Source of the DNA: Aeromicrobium sp. Leaf245
Lineage (GTDB): Bacteria; Actinomycetota; Actinomycetes; Propionibacteriales; Nocardioidaceae
Direction: 5' to 3'
Length of the DNA stretch: 64,000 nucleotides
Assembly (NCBI RefSeq): GCF_942548115.1
Contig: NZ_OW824151.1
Location: forward strand, 2,542,001 to 2,606,000
Position numbers and translations under genes: made by a program. The notes beneath the pieces were generated by a model. That model searched no databases. It was not told the origin of the DNA and saw nothing but the letters and a program-made list of their open reading frames with translations. Each line of letters starts with the position of its first letter. Within the stretch, counting starts at the first letter, position 1. Shown piece by piece: positions 8,092-19,588 of the stretch.

Positions 8092-8451
8092 ATGGCCGAC
8101 GTCACGATCCTGCACAACCCCGCCTGCTCCACCTCGCGGCACGCGCTCGAGGCGGCCGCGGCAGCCGGTGTCGAGGTCGAGGAGGTGCGCTACCTCAAGG
8201 AGCCGCTCGACCGGGCCGCCCTGCTCGACCTGCTGGACCGCCTCGAGGACGAGCCGGCCGCCCTGGTGCGCAAGGACTCGTTCTTCAAGGACCAGGGGCT
8301 CGACCCCGCCGACTACGCCACGCCCGAGCAGGTCGCGGACCTGCTCGTGGAGCACCCCCGGCTCATGGAGCGCCCCGTGCTGGACCGCGGCGACCGGGCG
8401 ATCATCGGTCGGCCGAAGAGCCGCGCCGACGCCTTCCTCCGCGAGGGCTGA
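8092..8451 (+). CDS. ArsC/Spx-family thioredoxin-fold protein (arsenate reductase-like)
   Basis: This 119-residue protein has the ArsC fold: VTILHNPACSTSRHAL with Cys12 in the position of the catalytic cysteine of glutaredoxin-linked arsenate reductases, then VRYLKEPLDRAALLDLL, VRKDSFFKDQGL and ERPVLDRGDRAIIGRP, with arginines at the oxyanion-binding positions. The family also includes YfgD/YffB-type proteins that may not reduce arsenate. There is no arsenite pump or ArsR regulator nearby, so an arsenic role is uncertain. It converges on the ABC exporter gene with only nine bases between stops. Confidence 0.88.
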   Translation: MADVTILHNPACSTSRHALEAAAAAGVEVEEVRYLKEPLDRAALLDLLDRLEDEPAALVRKDSFFKDQGLDPADYATPEQVADLLVEHPRLMERPVLDRGDRAIIGRPKSRADAFLREG

Positions 8452-8460
8452 GTCGTCCCC

Positions 8461-10371
8461 CTAGAGCGGTGTGCCGGCGAACTGCGCGGCGTAGAGCCGC
8501 TCGTAGGGTCCACCGGCGCCCACGAGCGAGTCGTGCGTGCCCTGCTCGACGATGCGGCCCGCCTCCATCACCACGATGTGGTCGGCGTCGCGGATCGTCG
8601 AGAGCCGGTGCGCGATGACGAAGGACGTGCGGCCCGCCCGCAGCTGCTCCATGGCCTTCTGCACCAACGCCTCGGTGCGGGTGTCCACGCTGCTGGTCGC
8701 CTCGTCGAGCACCAGGATGGCCGGGTCGGCGAGGAACGCGCGGGCGATGGTGAGGAGCTGGCGCTGGCCGGCGCTGACCCCGCCGCCCTCGTCCTCGATG
8801 ACCGTGTCGTAGCCGGCGGGGAGCGTGCGCACGAAGTGGTCGACGTAGGCCGCCTCGGCCGCGGCCTGCACCTGCTCCTCGGTGGCACGGTGCGCACCGT
8901 AGGAGATGTTGTCGCGGATGCTCCCCTGGAAGAGCCACGCGTCCTGCAGCACCACGCCGAACGCCTCGCGGAGCCGAGCGCGCTCCATGGCGGCGACGTC
9001 GACGTCGTCGAGCGTGATGCGTCCGCCGTCGAGGTCGTAGAAGCGGAGCAGCAGGTTCGTGAGCGTCGTCTTGCCGGCCCCCGTGGGCCCGACGATGGCC
9101 ACGGTCTGCCCCGGCTCCGCCACCAGGTCGAGGTGCTCGATGAGGGGATCGTCGCCGTAGGAGAAGCTGACGTCCTCGAAGACCACCCGGCCACGCAGCG
9201 GGTCCGGGAACGGCGCGTCGGGCGCGTCGGGGGCCTCGTGCGGCTCGTCGAGCAGCGCCAGCACCCGTTCGGCCGAGGCCATGCCGGACTGCAGGAGGTT
9301 GATCATGGAGGCCACCTGCGTCAGCGGCTGCGTGAACTGGCGCGAGTACTGGATGAAGGCCTGCACCTCGCCGATGGAGAGCGTCCCCGAGGCGACGCGG
9401 AACGCTCCGATCACGGCCACGAGCACGTAGTTCAGGTTCGACACGAACATCATCACCGGCGCGATCACCCCGGAGATGAACTGTGCCTTGAAGGCGGCTC
9501 CGAACAGGGCGTCGTTGCGGGAGTCGAACTCCTCGCGCGCCTGCTGCTGCCGGCCGTAGACCTTGACGATCTCGTGGCCGGTGAAGACCTCCTCGATGTG
9601 GCCGTTGAGCGCACCGGTCGCCGCCCACTGGGCCACGAACTGGGGCTGGGAGCGCTTCATGATGGCGCGGGTGAGGACCACGGCCACCGGGACCGTCAGC
9701 ACGGCGACGAGGGCGAGCAGCGGCGAGATCCACAGCATCATGGCGAGCGTCCCGACGACCGTCAGGACCGAGGTCAGCAGCTGGCTGATGGTCTGCTGCA
9801 GCGACTGCGCGATGTTGTCGATGTCGTTGGTCGTCCGTGACATCAGCTCACCACGTTCGTGGGCGTCGACGCTGGCCAGCGGCAGACGGTTGAGGGTGTC
9901 CTCGACCTCGCCGCGCAGACCGGCCACCGTGCGCTGCACGACGACGGTCGTGAGGCGTCCCTGCCACCACATGAACACCGATGCCACGACGTAGAGCACC
10001 AGCGCGCCGGCCAGGACCCAGGCCAGGGAGGTGAAGTCGATGCCTTCACCCGGCCGGAGGTCCGTGCCGCGCACGAGGTCGGCCATCCGGTCGTCGCCCT
10101 GGGCCTCGAGCCCCGCGACCACCTCGGCCTTGTCGGCGCCCGCCGGGAACTGGTCGGACAGGTAGCCGCTGAAGACGATGTCGGTGGCGTGGCCGAGGAT
10201 CCGCGGTCCGACGACCGAGAGCGCGGTGGCCACCAGGCCGAGCAGCCCGATGGCCTGCACCAGACGACGGTGGAACAGCAGCCGCTGGACCATGCGCCCG
10301 AGGGTGCCGCGGAAGTCGCTGGCCTTCTCGTGGTTCATGGCTCCGCCCCACGCGGGACCGCGCCCGCTCAC
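8461..10371 (-). CDS. ABC exporter, permease-ATPase subunit with the catalytic site
   Basis: This half-transporter of 636 residues has six membrane helices in the first part and an ATPase domain after about residue 395. Walker A is [10 protein letters not shown], the signature is a variant VSAGQ, Walker B is [12 protein letters not shown] with catalytic Glu557, and the switch His588 (VIAHRLSTI) is present. The partner encoded just upstream lacks these last two residues, so the pair should form an asymmetric heterodimer. The GTG start overlaps the partner's stop (GTGA) and has a GAGGAGG ribosome site; an ATG 33 bases inside (10338) is an alternative. The exported substrate, drug or lipid, is unknown. 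Confidence 0.94.
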   Translation of the reverse strand: MSGRGPAWGGAMNHEKASDFRGTLGRMVQRLLFHRRLVQAIGLLGLVATALSVVGPRILGHATDIVFSGYLSDQFPAGADKAEVVAGLEAQGDDRMADLVRGTDLRPGEGIDFTSLAWVLAGALVLYVVASVFMWWQGRLTTVVVQRTVAGLRGEVEDTLNRLPLASVDAHERGELMSRTTNDIDNIAQSLQQTISQLLTSVLTVVGTLAMMLWISPLLALVAVLTVPVAVVLTRAIMKRSQPQFVAQWAATGALNGHIEEVFTGHEIVKVYGRQQQAREEFDSRNDALFGAAFKAQFISGVIAPVMMFVSNLNYVLVAVIGAFRVASGTLSIGEVQAFIQYSRQFTQPLTQVASMINLLQSGMASAERVLALLDEPHEAPDAPDAPFPDPLRGRVVFEDVSFSYGDDPLIEHLDLVAEPGQTVAIVGPTGAGKTTLTNLLLRFYDLDGGRITLDDVDVAAMERARLREAFGVVLQDAWLFQGSIRDNISYGAHRATEEQVQAAAEAAYVDHFVRTLPAGYDTVIEDEGGGVSAGQRQLLTIARAFLADPAILVLDEATSSVDTRTEALVQKAMEQLRAGRTSFVIAHRLSTIRDADHIVVMEAGRIVEQGTHDSLVGAGGPYERLYAAQFAGTPL

Positions 10372-12101
10372 GCGGCCTCCTCCTCGGTCAGCTGCGAGAG
10401 GACGATCTCGCGGTACACGTCGCAGTCGGCCATGAGCTCGGCGTGCGTGCCGGTGGACACCACCGTGCCCTGGTCGAGCACCACGATGCGGTCGGCGTCG
10501 CGGATGGTGCTGACGCGCTGGGCCACGGTGATGACGGCGGACTCGCGCGTGATGGCACGCAACGCCCGGCGGAGCGCGGCGTCCGTGGCGTAGTCCAGCG
10601 CCGAGAACGAGTCGTCGAAGAGGTAGACCAGCGGTCGCTTGACCACGGCACGGGCGATGGCCAGCCGCTGCCGCTGCCCACCGGACACGTTGGTGCCGCC
10701 CTGGGTGACCGGGGCCTGCAGCCCGCCGGGCATCGCCTCGACGAACTCACGGGCCTGCGCCACCTCCAGCGCCTGCCAGAGCTCCTCGTCGGTGGCGTCG
10801 TCACGGCCGTAGCGCAAGTTGGACGCGACGGTGCCGGAGAACAGGAACGCACGCTGCGGCACCAGCCCGATGGCGGCCCAGACGGCCTGCGGCTCGAGGT
10901 CGCGCACGTCGTGACCGTCCAGGAGCACCGCTCCCCCGGTCACGTCGAACAGACGCGGCACGAGACTCATGAGCGTGGTCTTGCCGCTGCCGGTGGAGCC
11001 GATGATCGCGGTGGTCTCGCCGGGCCGGGCCACGAGGTCCACGTCGTGCAGGACGTCGACCTCGGCACCGGGATAGGCGTAGGAGGCGCCTCGCAGCTCG
11101 ACCTCGCCGCGGACGACGTGCGCGGGCGTGGCGTCCGGGTCGACCACGATGCTGGGCTCGGTCTCGAGCACCTCGGTGATGCGCTCGGCCGACACCTCCG
11201 CACGCGGCCACAGCATGAGCATGAAGGTGGCCATCATGACCGCCATGAGGATCTGGATCAGGTAGTTCTGGAACGCCGTGAGGGTGCCGACCTGCAGGTC
11301 GCCCGAGGCGATCCGGTAGCCGCCGAACCACGTGGCCAGCACCACCGAGACGTTCATGATCAGCATGACGGTGGGGAACATCAGCGACATGAGCCGACCG
11401 GTGGCCACGGCGACGTCGAGGTAGGCCTGGTTGGCGTCGTCGAACCGCTGCGTCTCGTGCTTCTCCTTGACGAACGCCCGGATGACGCGGATGCCCTGGA
11501 TCTGCTCGCGCATGACGCCGTTGAGGCCGTCGACGCGGTCCTGCATCTGGCGGAAGAGCGGCCGCATCCGACGGATGATCAGGCCCACGCTGATCAGCAG
11601 CGCCGGCAGCGCCACGAGGAGGAGTGCCGAGAGCTCGACGTCCTGGCGCAGCGCCATGACCACGCCCCCGACGGCCATGATCGGCGCGGTCACCAGCAAC
11701 GTCAGGCCCATGAAGGCCAGCATCTGCACCTGCTGGACGTCGTTCGTGCTCCGCGTGATCAGGGTCGGCGCGCCGAGCTGGGCCATCTCGCGCGCGGCGA
11801 AGGTCTCGACGCGGTCGAAGACGGCGGCGCGCAGGTCTCGACCGAGGGCCATCGCCACCCGCGCTCCGACGTAGACCGCCACCACCGTCGCGCCGACCTG
11901 GAGGACCGTGACCAGCAGCATCGTGGCGCCCGTGCGCCAGATGAAGGGCACGTCCCCGGTGACGATGCCGCGGTCGATGATGTCGGCGTTCAGACCGGGG
12001 AGGTAGAGGTTGGCCACGGTCTGTGCCAGCTGGAAGACGAGCACGACCGCGATCGCTCCCCGGTAGGGCGCCAGGTACCGGCGCAGCAGGGGGATCAGCA
12101 C
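10368..12101 (-). CDS. ABC exporter, permease-ATPase subunit with degenerate site
   Basis: The 577-residue half-transporter has six helices in residues 1-310 followed by an ATPase domain. Walker A (GSTGSGKTT) and signature (VSGGQRQR) are normal, but the Walker B end reads YLFDDSFSALD, with Asp497 in place of the catalytic Glu, and the switch region reads VAQRVSTI, with Gln528 in place of His. The same two changes define the non-hydrolysing site in TM287/288-type heterodimeric exporters. It is translated before, and coupled to, the competent subunit. The GTG start is supported by the following RYLAPYRGAIA motif. Confidence 0.94.
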   Translation of the reverse strand: MLIPLLRRYLAPYRGAIAVVLVFQLAQTVANLYLPGLNADIIDRGIVTGDVPFIWRTGATMLLVTVLQVGATVVAVYVGARVAMALGRDLRAAVFDRVETFAAREMAQLGAPTLITRSTNDVQQVQMLAFMGLTLLVTAPIMAVGGVVMALRQDVELSALLLVALPALLISVGLIIRRMRPLFRQMQDRVDGLNGVMREQIQGIRVIRAFVKEKHETQRFDDANQAYLDVAVATGRLMSLMFPTVMLIMNVSVVLATWFGGYRIASGDLQVGTLTAFQNYLIQILMAVMMATFMLMLWPRAEVSAERITEVLETEPSIVVDPDATPAHVVRGEVELRGASYAYPGAEVDVLHDVDLVARPGETTAIIGSTGSGKTTLMSLVPRLFDVTGGAVLLDGHDVRDLEPQAVWAAIGLVPQRAFLFSGTVASNLRYGRDDATDEELWQALEVAQAREFVEAMPGGLQAPVTQGGTNVSGGQRQRLAIARAVVKRPLVYLFDDSFSALDYATDAALRRALRAITRESAVITVAQRVSTIRDADRIVVLDQGTVVSTGTHAELMADCDVYREIVLSQLTEEEAA

Positions 12102-12199
12102 CGTTGCAGGCTACAACCAGCCTCCACGTCCCCGAGCGTCGTGACGCGGGCGGCCAGCATGGGCCAGACTGTGGCTCCACGACGACCCCGGGGGGAACG

Positions 12200-13006
12200 A
12201 TGAGGCGCACCACCGTCATGGTCCTGACCGCCCTGGTCGCGCTCGCAGGCTGCGGTCCCAGCCAGGAGGAGCAGGCCGAGGAACGCCGCGCCGCCGCCGA
12301 GAAGGCCGAGACGAAGCGGTTGCAGACCGACCTGGCCACCGCCGTGGACGCCGTGGCGAAGGACAAGGACGCCAAGGGGCGCATGCCGCTCCCCGACGCG
12401 GTCGCCGCCCTCGAGGCGAAGGGCTACACGGCAGGATCGGTGCCGAGCCGGCCACTCGCGGGCACACCCGCGTACTGCGTCTGGCTCGTGGACCCCGACA
12501 GTGGTCGGTCGTTCGTCCACCAGAGCGCCGACGACGCCAGCGCCGAGGTGGACGAGGAGCCGACGTACTGCGAGCCGACGGTCTACCCGACCGAGGAGGC
12601 GCCCGCACCGACCTTCGGCAGCTCCCCCGCCGACCAGGAGGCGAAGCTGAGGAGCGAGAAGATCGGCGACTTCCTGCGAACGAATGCGACCGCCATCGCC
12701 GACCTGGTGGACGCGGTCTACATCGACGGGCCCGTCGGTGACGGCGCCGTCACCGCGGAGCAGAAGAAGGTCAGGAAGAAGAAGCTCGACGCGGTCGTCG
12801 AGGGGCTGGAGGACTTCGAGGCGGTCGGGGAGGAGCCGTCCGCGGGCTTCGGGTACGGGGTCGCGTTCGGCGACGAGGAGTTCTGCGTCTACACCTACCA
12901 CCAGGTGAAGGACGGTCAGGCCTTCGTCCACCAGAGCCTCACGGACGAGACCACGCGCGCCGAGCCCGGCTCCACCACCTGCGACACGGTCACCGCCCTG
13001 CGCTGA
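12200..13006 (+). CDS. Lipoprotein with an internal duplication, unknown function
   Basis: A lipoprotein signal ends at LALAGC-type lipobox residues (LVALAGC, Cys18), so the mature protein should sit on the outer face of the membrane. The total is 268 residues. Two segments resemble each other: Cys93-Cys124, containing GRSFVHQSADD, and Cys229-Cys261, containing GQAFVHQSLTD. Each starts with CV and ends with a cysteine, suggesting two similar modules each closed by a disulfide. A charged helical stretch (residues 21-60) follows the lipid anchor. GGGGGGAA before the ATG serves as ribosome site. The last 17 bases overlap the convergent next gene. Confidence 0.85.
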   Translation: MRRTTVMVLTALVALAGCGPSQEEQAEERRAAAEKAETKRLQTDLATAVDAVAKDKDAKGRMPLPDAVAALEAKGYTAGSVPSRPLAGTPAYCVWLVDPDSGRSFVHQSADDASAEVDEEPTYCEPTVYPTEEAPAPTFGSSPADQEAKLRSEKIGDFLRTNATAIADLVDAVYIDGPVGDGAVTAEQKKVRKKKLDAVVEGLEDFEAVGEEPSAGFGYGVAFGDEEFCVYTYHQVKDGQAFVHQSLTDETTRAEPGSTTCDTVTALR

Positions 13007-13838
13007 GGCCGGTCTCCCACCGCTCGCCGTCCGTGCCCGGCCGCGCGCCGAGGTCGGCCAGGCGTCGCACCAGCTCGTCCTCCGGGGGGTTGTGGTGGCT
13101 GAGGTGCACGGCCACGACGTCGGTCGACGTCGTCACGGCGCCGACCTCGCGCAGCCGCTCGAGCAGCGACCCGAGCGTGCCGAGGTGCAGGTGCCCCGAC
13201 CCGAGGTCGGCGCGGTCGCCGAAGGTCTCCTCCACCAGCACGGCGTCGTAGGCGGCGTCGCGGACCGTCTCGAACCACGACGCCTCCCACGGTCCGGTGT
13301 CGCAGGCCCACAGCACCCGAGCACAGTCGGAGCCCGTGACGTCGTAGAGGACGGCGTCGCCCGAGGCCATCACCGTGTGAGCCGCGGACAGCACCTGCAC
13401 GCGGATCGGCTCCCCTCCCCCGTGCGGGGCCGCGCCGAGGTCCAGCACGTCACCCGCGTCCACCGCGTGGAACCGCACGGTCGAGTCCGGCGCCACCCAC
13501 CGGCGCGCCTCGTCGACGACGGTGGCCGGACCCACGACGTCGAGGGGCTCGTCGTTCACCCAGGACCGGAACAGCAGCAGCTGCGGCCCGAAGTGGTCGG
13601 CGTGGGCGTGGGTCACGAGGACGACACGCACGTCGGCGAGCGACTCACCGCAGCGCGTCGCGGCAGCGAGCACCTCGGGCCCGGGATCGAGCAGCACGGC
13701 GGTGCCGTCGACCCGGAGCAGCGCGCTGGTCTGACCACGCAGCACGCCTGCGGCACGCTGGGCCTCGCACGAGTCGCAGCGGCAGAACGCGTTCGGCCAG
13801 CCGTCGGCCGATCCCGTGCCGAGCAGGCGGAGGTGCAC
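12990..13838 (-). CDS. Metallo-beta-lactamase-fold hydrolase, PhnP/PqqB-like
   Basis: The 282-residue protein begins VHLRLLGTGSADGWPNAFC and has the zinc-binding THAHADH motif of the fold. CRCDSC near the N terminus resembles the structural zinc site of PhnP, a phosphodiesterase that cleaves ribose cyclic phosphates; LSAAHTVMAS and VHLSHHNPP supply further metal-site histidines. In some actinobacteria a similar domain is fused to the cobalamin enzyme CobU, so a cobamide link is also possible. The GTG start is chosen because upstream codons overlap ffh antisense. It follows ffh by ten bases. Confidence 0.88.
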   Translation of the reverse strand: MHLRLLGTGSADGWPNAFCRCDSCEAQRAAGVLRGQTSALLRVDGTAVLLDPGPEVLAAATRCGESLADVRVVLVTHAHADHFGPQLLLFRSWVNDEPLDVVGPATVVDEARRWVAPDSTVRFHAVDAGDVLDLGAAPHGGGEPIRVQVLSAAHTVMASGDAVLYDVTGSDCARVLWACDTGPWEASWFETVRDAAYDAVLVEETFGDRADLGSGHLHLGTLGSLLERLREVGAVTTSTDVVAVHLSHHNPPEDELVRRLADLGARPGTDGERWETGLSAGR

Positions 13839-13848
13839 CTCGCTGGAC

Positions 13849-15435
13849 CTACAGCAGGTCCCGCAGCTCCTTCGGCAGCTCGAAGTCCTGGTCGCCGCCC
13901 TGCTTGCCGAAGCCGAAGGCGTCGGCCCCGGTGGTCGTGGGGGCGTCCTTCGGCTGCGCGGCCTGGGCCCGCTTGGCGGGGTTGCCGGAGACGCGCTTGC
14001 CCTTCTTCTTGCCCTTGTTCTGGGGCTTCTGACGCGCACCGGCACGCTTGCCGGGCATGCCCGGCATCCCGGGGACGCCACCCATGCCGGGGACGCCTCC
14101 GCCCTTGGCCATCTGCTGCATCATCTTGCGCGCGTCGAAGAAACGGGTGACGAGCTGGTTGACGTCCTGGACCGTGGTGCCCGAGCCCTTGGAGATCCGG
14201 GCGCGGCGCGAACCGTCGATGATCTTGGGGTCGTCGCGCTCCTTGGGCGTCATCGACAGGATGATCGCCTTGATCTTGTCGAGCTCGCGGTCGTCGAAGT
14301 CGGCCAGCTGGTCCTTGAACTGACCCATGCCGGGCAGCAGGCCCATGAGCTTGGTCATCGACCCCATCTTCGACAGGGCCTCCATCTGCTTGAGGAAGTC
14401 CTGCAGCGTGAAGGTGCCGCCGAGCATGCGCTCGGCGTCCTTCTCGGCCTGCTCGGCGTCGTAGACCTTCTCGGCCTGCTCGATGAGCGAGAGCATGTCG
14501 CCCATGTCGAGGATGCGCCCGGCCATGCGGTCGGGGTGGAACACGTCGAAGTCGGTAAGCTTCTCGCCGGTCGACGCGAACATGATCGGCCGGCCGGTGA
14601 CCTGACGCACCGAGAGCGCTGCGCCACCGCGGGCGTCGCCGTCGAGCTTGGTCAGGACCACACCGGTGACGTCGACGCCCTCGTTGAAGGCCTCGGCGGT
14701 CTGCACGGCGTCCTGGCCGATCATCGCGTCGATGACGAACAGCACCTCGTCGGGCTGCACGGCGTCGCGGATGTCGCGTGCCTGCTGCATGAGGTCGGCG
14801 TCGATGCCGAGGCGTCCGGCGGTGTCGACGACCACCACGTCGTGCAGCGTGCGTCGGGCCTCGGCCACCGCGTCGCGGGCGACCTGGACGGGGTCGCCGT
14901 AGGAGCGGGTGCCCTCGGCTCCACCGTCACCTGACCCGGTGTTGCCCGCCTCCGGCGCGTACACCGTGACGCCGGCCTGCTGGCCGACGACCTGCAGCTG
15001 GTTGACGGCGTTGGGGCGCTGGAGGTCGCAGGCCACGAGCATCGGGCTGTTGCCCTGCTCCTTCAGCCAGCGACCCAGCTTGCCCGCCAGGGTCGTCTTG
15101 CCCGCGCCCTGGAGGCCGGCCAGCATGATGACGGTCGGCGGGTTCTTGGCGAACCGGATCCGGCGCGTCTCACCGCCGAGGATGCCGACGAGCTCCTCGT
15201 TGACGATCTTGATGACCTGCTGGGCGGGGTTGAGCGCCTTGGACACCTCGGCACCGAGCGCGCGCTCCTTGACGCGGGCGACGAAGTCGCGCACGACGGG
15301 CACGGCGACGTCGGCGTCGAGCAGCGCGAGGCGGATCTCGCGTGCCGTGGCGTCGATGTCGGCCTCGGTGAGACGCCCCTTGCCGCGCAGGTTCTTGAAC
15401 GCGGACTGGAGGCGGTCCTGCAGGGTGTCGAACAT
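13849..15435 (-). CDS. ffh: Signal recognition particle protein Ffh
   Basis: Ffh binds 4.5S RNA and signal peptides of membrane proteins and delivers ribosomes to FtsY. The 528 residues show the N domain (MFDTLQDRLQSAFKNLRGK), the G domain (GLQGAGKTTLAGKLG, VDTAGRLGID, TKLDGDARGG) and the methionine-rich M domain (FLKQMEALSKMGSMTKLMGL, MMQQMAKGGGVPGMGG). A lysine-rich tail precedes the end PKELRDLL. TAGGCT seven bases before the ATG suggests a leaderless mRNA. An insertion of about ten residues rich in glycine (GNTGSGDGGAEG) follows the second G-domain motif. It precedes the MBL hydrolase gene in the same direction. Confidence 0.97.
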   Translation of the reverse strand: MFDTLQDRLQSAFKNLRGKGRLTEADIDATAREIRLALLDADVAVPVVRDFVARVKERALGAEVSKALNPAQQVIKIVNEELVGILGGETRRIRFAKNPPTVIMLAGLQGAGKTTLAGKLGRWLKEQGNSPMLVACDLQRPNAVNQLQVVGQQAGVTVYAPEAGNTGSGDGGAEGTRSYGDPVQVARDAVAEARRTLHDVVVVDTAGRLGIDADLMQQARDIRDAVQPDEVLFVIDAMIGQDAVQTAEAFNEGVDVTGVVLTKLDGDARGGAALSVRQVTGRPIMFASTGEKLTDFDVFHPDRMAGRILDMGDMLSLIEQAEKVYDAEQAEKDAERMLGGTFTLQDFLKQMEALSKMGSMTKLMGLLPGMGQFKDQLADFDDRELDKIKAIILSMTPKERDDPKIIDGSRRARISKGSGTTVQDVNQLVTRFFDARKMMQQMAKGGGVPGMGGVPGMPGMPGKRAGARQKPQNKGKKKGKRVSGNPAKRAQAAQPKDAPTTTGADAFGFGKQGGDQDFELPKELRDLL

Positions 15436-15492
15436 GACGGCCAGCCTACCGAGCGGGTCGCGGCACCGACGCAGCCCAGTCCCGCCCGGCGC

Positions 15493-17772
15493 TCACACGA
15501 GGGCGTCGTCGACGGTGGCGCGCAGCTCCTGCGCCGCCGGCCCCGACAGGGGGTCCCCCGTCGCGTCGACCACGTAGAAGACGTCTCGGGCCTCGTCGCC
15601 GTAGGTGGACAGGTGCGCCGAGCGGATCGAGCACCCACTGCGGGCGATGGCGTCGCACACCGTCCAGACCAGGCCGCGACGGTCGGCGGCGCGCACCTCC
15701 AGCAGGGTCGCGGAGTCCGACGAGTCGGGCAGGACCCGCACCCGCGCAGCGACCCCCTCGACGGCGGTGAGGGTCATCCGGTCCTCCAGGGCGACCTCAC
15801 CCCCGAGCACCGGGACCAGGCGCTCTCGCACCGCGCTGGCGAGCACGCCCGCGCGGGTGACCTCCCAGAGCGAGACTGCCGCATCCCCCTGCGTGACCAC
15901 GCGGACGGAGCGGATGGCCAGGCCCTGCAGGGCGAGCCCGCCGGCGATGCGCGCCATGACACCGGGCCGGTCCCCGGTGACCACCGTCAGGAGCGACCCG
16001 CCCTGGTGGTCCTCGGCCGTCAGCTCCACGACGCCGTCGCCCGTGCGGGCCAGCACCTCGGGCTCGGGCAGGGCCAGGTCGGCGGGCCAGCCCTCGTAGT
16101 CGTCGGAGGCCACCGCGGGCACCGCGCCGGCCAGGTGGTCGCGGGTCTTGGCCACGAGCCCCTCCACGAGGCCTCGTCGCCACGCCGTCCAGGCCGTGGG
16201 CCCGGTGGAGCCCGCGTCGGCCTGCGTGAGTCCGAGCAGCAGGTCCAGGAAGGCGGTGTCGCCCACGATCTCCGCCACGTTCGCCGCGGTCGCCGGATCC
16301 TCGATGTCGCGGCGGGTCGCCACGTTGGTCAGCAGCAGGTGCCAACGCACGAGTCGTCCGACCACGTCGGCGTCCGCGTCGGTGAAGCCCCACCGGAGGG
16401 CGACCTGCTCGGCCATCGGGGCACCCACCTCGCTGTGGTCGCCCGGGCGGCCCTTGCCGATGTCGTGCAGCAGAGCGGCCACCGCGAGCAGGTCGGGGCG
16501 GTCGACGTCGCGGCGCAGACCGGCGGCGACCACGCACGTCTCGACGCTGTGCCGGTCGACGGTGAAGCGGTGGACCGGCGAGCTCGAGCCGCGCAGCCGC
16601 ACGTCGGCCCACTCGGGCAGCCACCGGTCGACGACGCCGGCGATGTCGAGCTCCTCCCACACCTGCACCAGCCCGCGCCCGGCCGTCAGCAGGTCGACGA
16701 GCGAGCGCGTCGCGGGCGCCGGCCACGGCTCGGGCAGGTCGCCGAGGTCACGGGCGAGGCGCTGGGCCGTGCCGGCGCCGAGCGGCAGCCCGGCCTTGGC
16801 GGCCGCAGCGGCGGCCCTGAGGGCGACCACCGGGTCGGTGCGAGGTGCGGCGTCGGCCGTGAGCACGATCTCGTCACCGAGCCAGCCCACACCGGTGTCG
16901 ACCTGGACGACGGCGGGCCCGGCCCGACGGACGCCGGGGCGCGGCCGAGGGCTGGTGCGCGGCACGAGCACGCCGTCGAGCCGACGCCACGTCACGTCGG
17001 CCACGTGCGCGATGCGCCGCCCGAGGTGACGCACGTGCAGGTCGAGCGCCTCGGGGTCCATGCCCACGGCCGTGGCGACGGCGGGCACGTCGTCGACGAC
17101 CAGCCGATCGGTCCGACGGCCGGTGGTGGCGTGCACGGCGTCGCGCACGTCCAGCAGCGCCGACCTCAGCTCCTCGACCTCGGCGTGCGGCACGTCGACG
17201 AGCCAGGTGGCCACGAGTGCCCGCAGGTCGACGCCGTCACGCAGTCCCCCACCTGACTCCTTGAGGTCGGGGACGGCGGCGTAGGCCAGCCACCCGGATC
17301 GCTCGATCCGCTGCTCCCGGCCTGCGCGGACCTCCTCCACGCGCGTGCGCGCCTCGCGTCGCCAGTCGGCCAGCACGTGGGACCGCAGGCCCAGCACCAG
17401 GCCCGCGTCGCCGGCGACGGCGCGGGCGTCGAGCATCCCCATCGCGGCGCGGTGGTCGTCGCGGGCCGTGGCCCGCATCTGCTCGGCGTCGCGCACGGAG
17501 TGGTCAAGCGGGATCTTCGCGTCCCACAGCGGGTACCAGAGCGCCTCGGCCACCTCGCGCACGCGACTCTCCGGCACCGCCGGGTCGTGGAGCAGCACGA
17601 CGTCGAGGTCGCTCGACGGCGACAGCTCGCGCCGGCCGTACCCGCCCACCGCCACCGCGGCGAGACCGGAGGGGTCGGGACCGACAGCCGTAGCGAAGAC
17701 GTCGGCGAGCAGCCGGTCTGCGTCGTCGGCCCGACGTCGCCGCTGCGTCGCCGTGCTCGGGGGGTGGCTCAC
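15493..17772 (-). CDS. glnD: PII uridylyl/adenylyltransferase GlnD
   Basis: GlnD modifies GlnK in response to glutamine; in actinobacteria the modification is generally adenylylation of Tyr51. The 759 residues comprise a nucleotidyltransferase domain (GGYGRRELSPSSDLDVVLLHD-type motif around residues 44-64), a central HD domain that removes the group (LLHDIGKGRPGDHSE) and two C-terminal ACT domains that sense glutamine (VTGDRPGVMARIAGGLA; VRAADRRGLVWTVCDAIA). It lies downstream of amt-glnK but behind a strong hairpin, and GAGACT six bases before the GTG could give it its own leaderless promoter. Confidence 0.95.
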   Translation of the reverse strand: MSHPPSTATQRRRRADDADRLLADVFATAVGPDPSGLAAVAVGGYGRRELSPSSDLDVVLLHDPAVPESRVREVAEALWYPLWDAKIPLDHSVRDAEQMRATARDDHRAAMGMLDARAVAGDAGLVLGLRSHVLADWRREARTRVEEVRAGREQRIERSGWLAYAAVPDLKESGGGLRDGVDLRALVATWLVDVPHAEVEELRSALLDVRDAVHATTGRRTDRLVVDDVPAVATAVGMDPEALDLHVRHLGRRIAHVADVTWRRLDGVLVPRTSPRPRPGVRRAGPAVVQVDTGVGWLGDEIVLTADAAPRTDPVVALRAAAAAAKAGLPLGAGTAQRLARDLGDLPEPWPAPATRSLVDLLTAGRGLVQVWEELDIAGVVDRWLPEWADVRLRGSSSPVHRFTVDRHSVETCVVAAGLRRDVDRPDLLAVAALLHDIGKGRPGDHSEVGAPMAEQVALRWGFTDADADVVGRLVRWHLLLTNVATRRDIEDPATAANVAEIVGDTAFLDLLLGLTQADAGSTGPTAWTAWRRGLVEGLVAKTRDHLAGAVPAVASDDYEGWPADLALPEPEVLARTGDGVVELTAEDHQGGSLLTVVTGDRPGVMARIAGGLALQGLAIRSVRVVTQGDAAVSLWEVTRAGVLASAVRERLVPVLGGEVALEDRMTLTAVEGVAARVRVLPDSSDSATLLEVRAADRRGLVWTVCDAIARSGCSIRSAHLSTYGDEARDVFYVVDATGDPLSGPAAQELRATVDDALV

Positions 17773-17805
17773 GGGATCAGTCTCCCCGCCTCGGCGGGCG
17801 GCACG

Positions 17806-17840
17806 ACGCAGCCCCCGACCGGGCGGGTCGGGGGCTGCGT
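17806..17840 (-). terminator. Terminator between glnK and glnD
   Basis: A perfect 15-bp stem (ACGCAGCCCCCGACC / its complement) with loop GGGCG lies 35 bases past the glnK stop and 33 bases before the glnD start. It should end most transcription from the amt-glnK promoter. Confidence 0.75.
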
Positions 17841-17875
17841 GCGCACCGCTGCGGGCCCCGGGTCAGAGCACTGGG

Positions 17876-19484
<1,609 letters not shown>

Positions 19485-19588
19485 GGAACCTCCGAGTGGC
19501 TGAGGGGTGACGTGGTGGGACGGCACGCCGTGCGGCAGCGCCTGCGTCACACTGTGGAACGCCCCGATTACCTCCACGGCAGCGCCAC

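Noticed and set aside
8092-8451. Calling the ArsC-like gene a true arsenate reductase of an arsenic operon
   Set aside because: No arsenite pump or ArsR regulator is near, and the family includes proteins of other function, so only the fold-level name is given.
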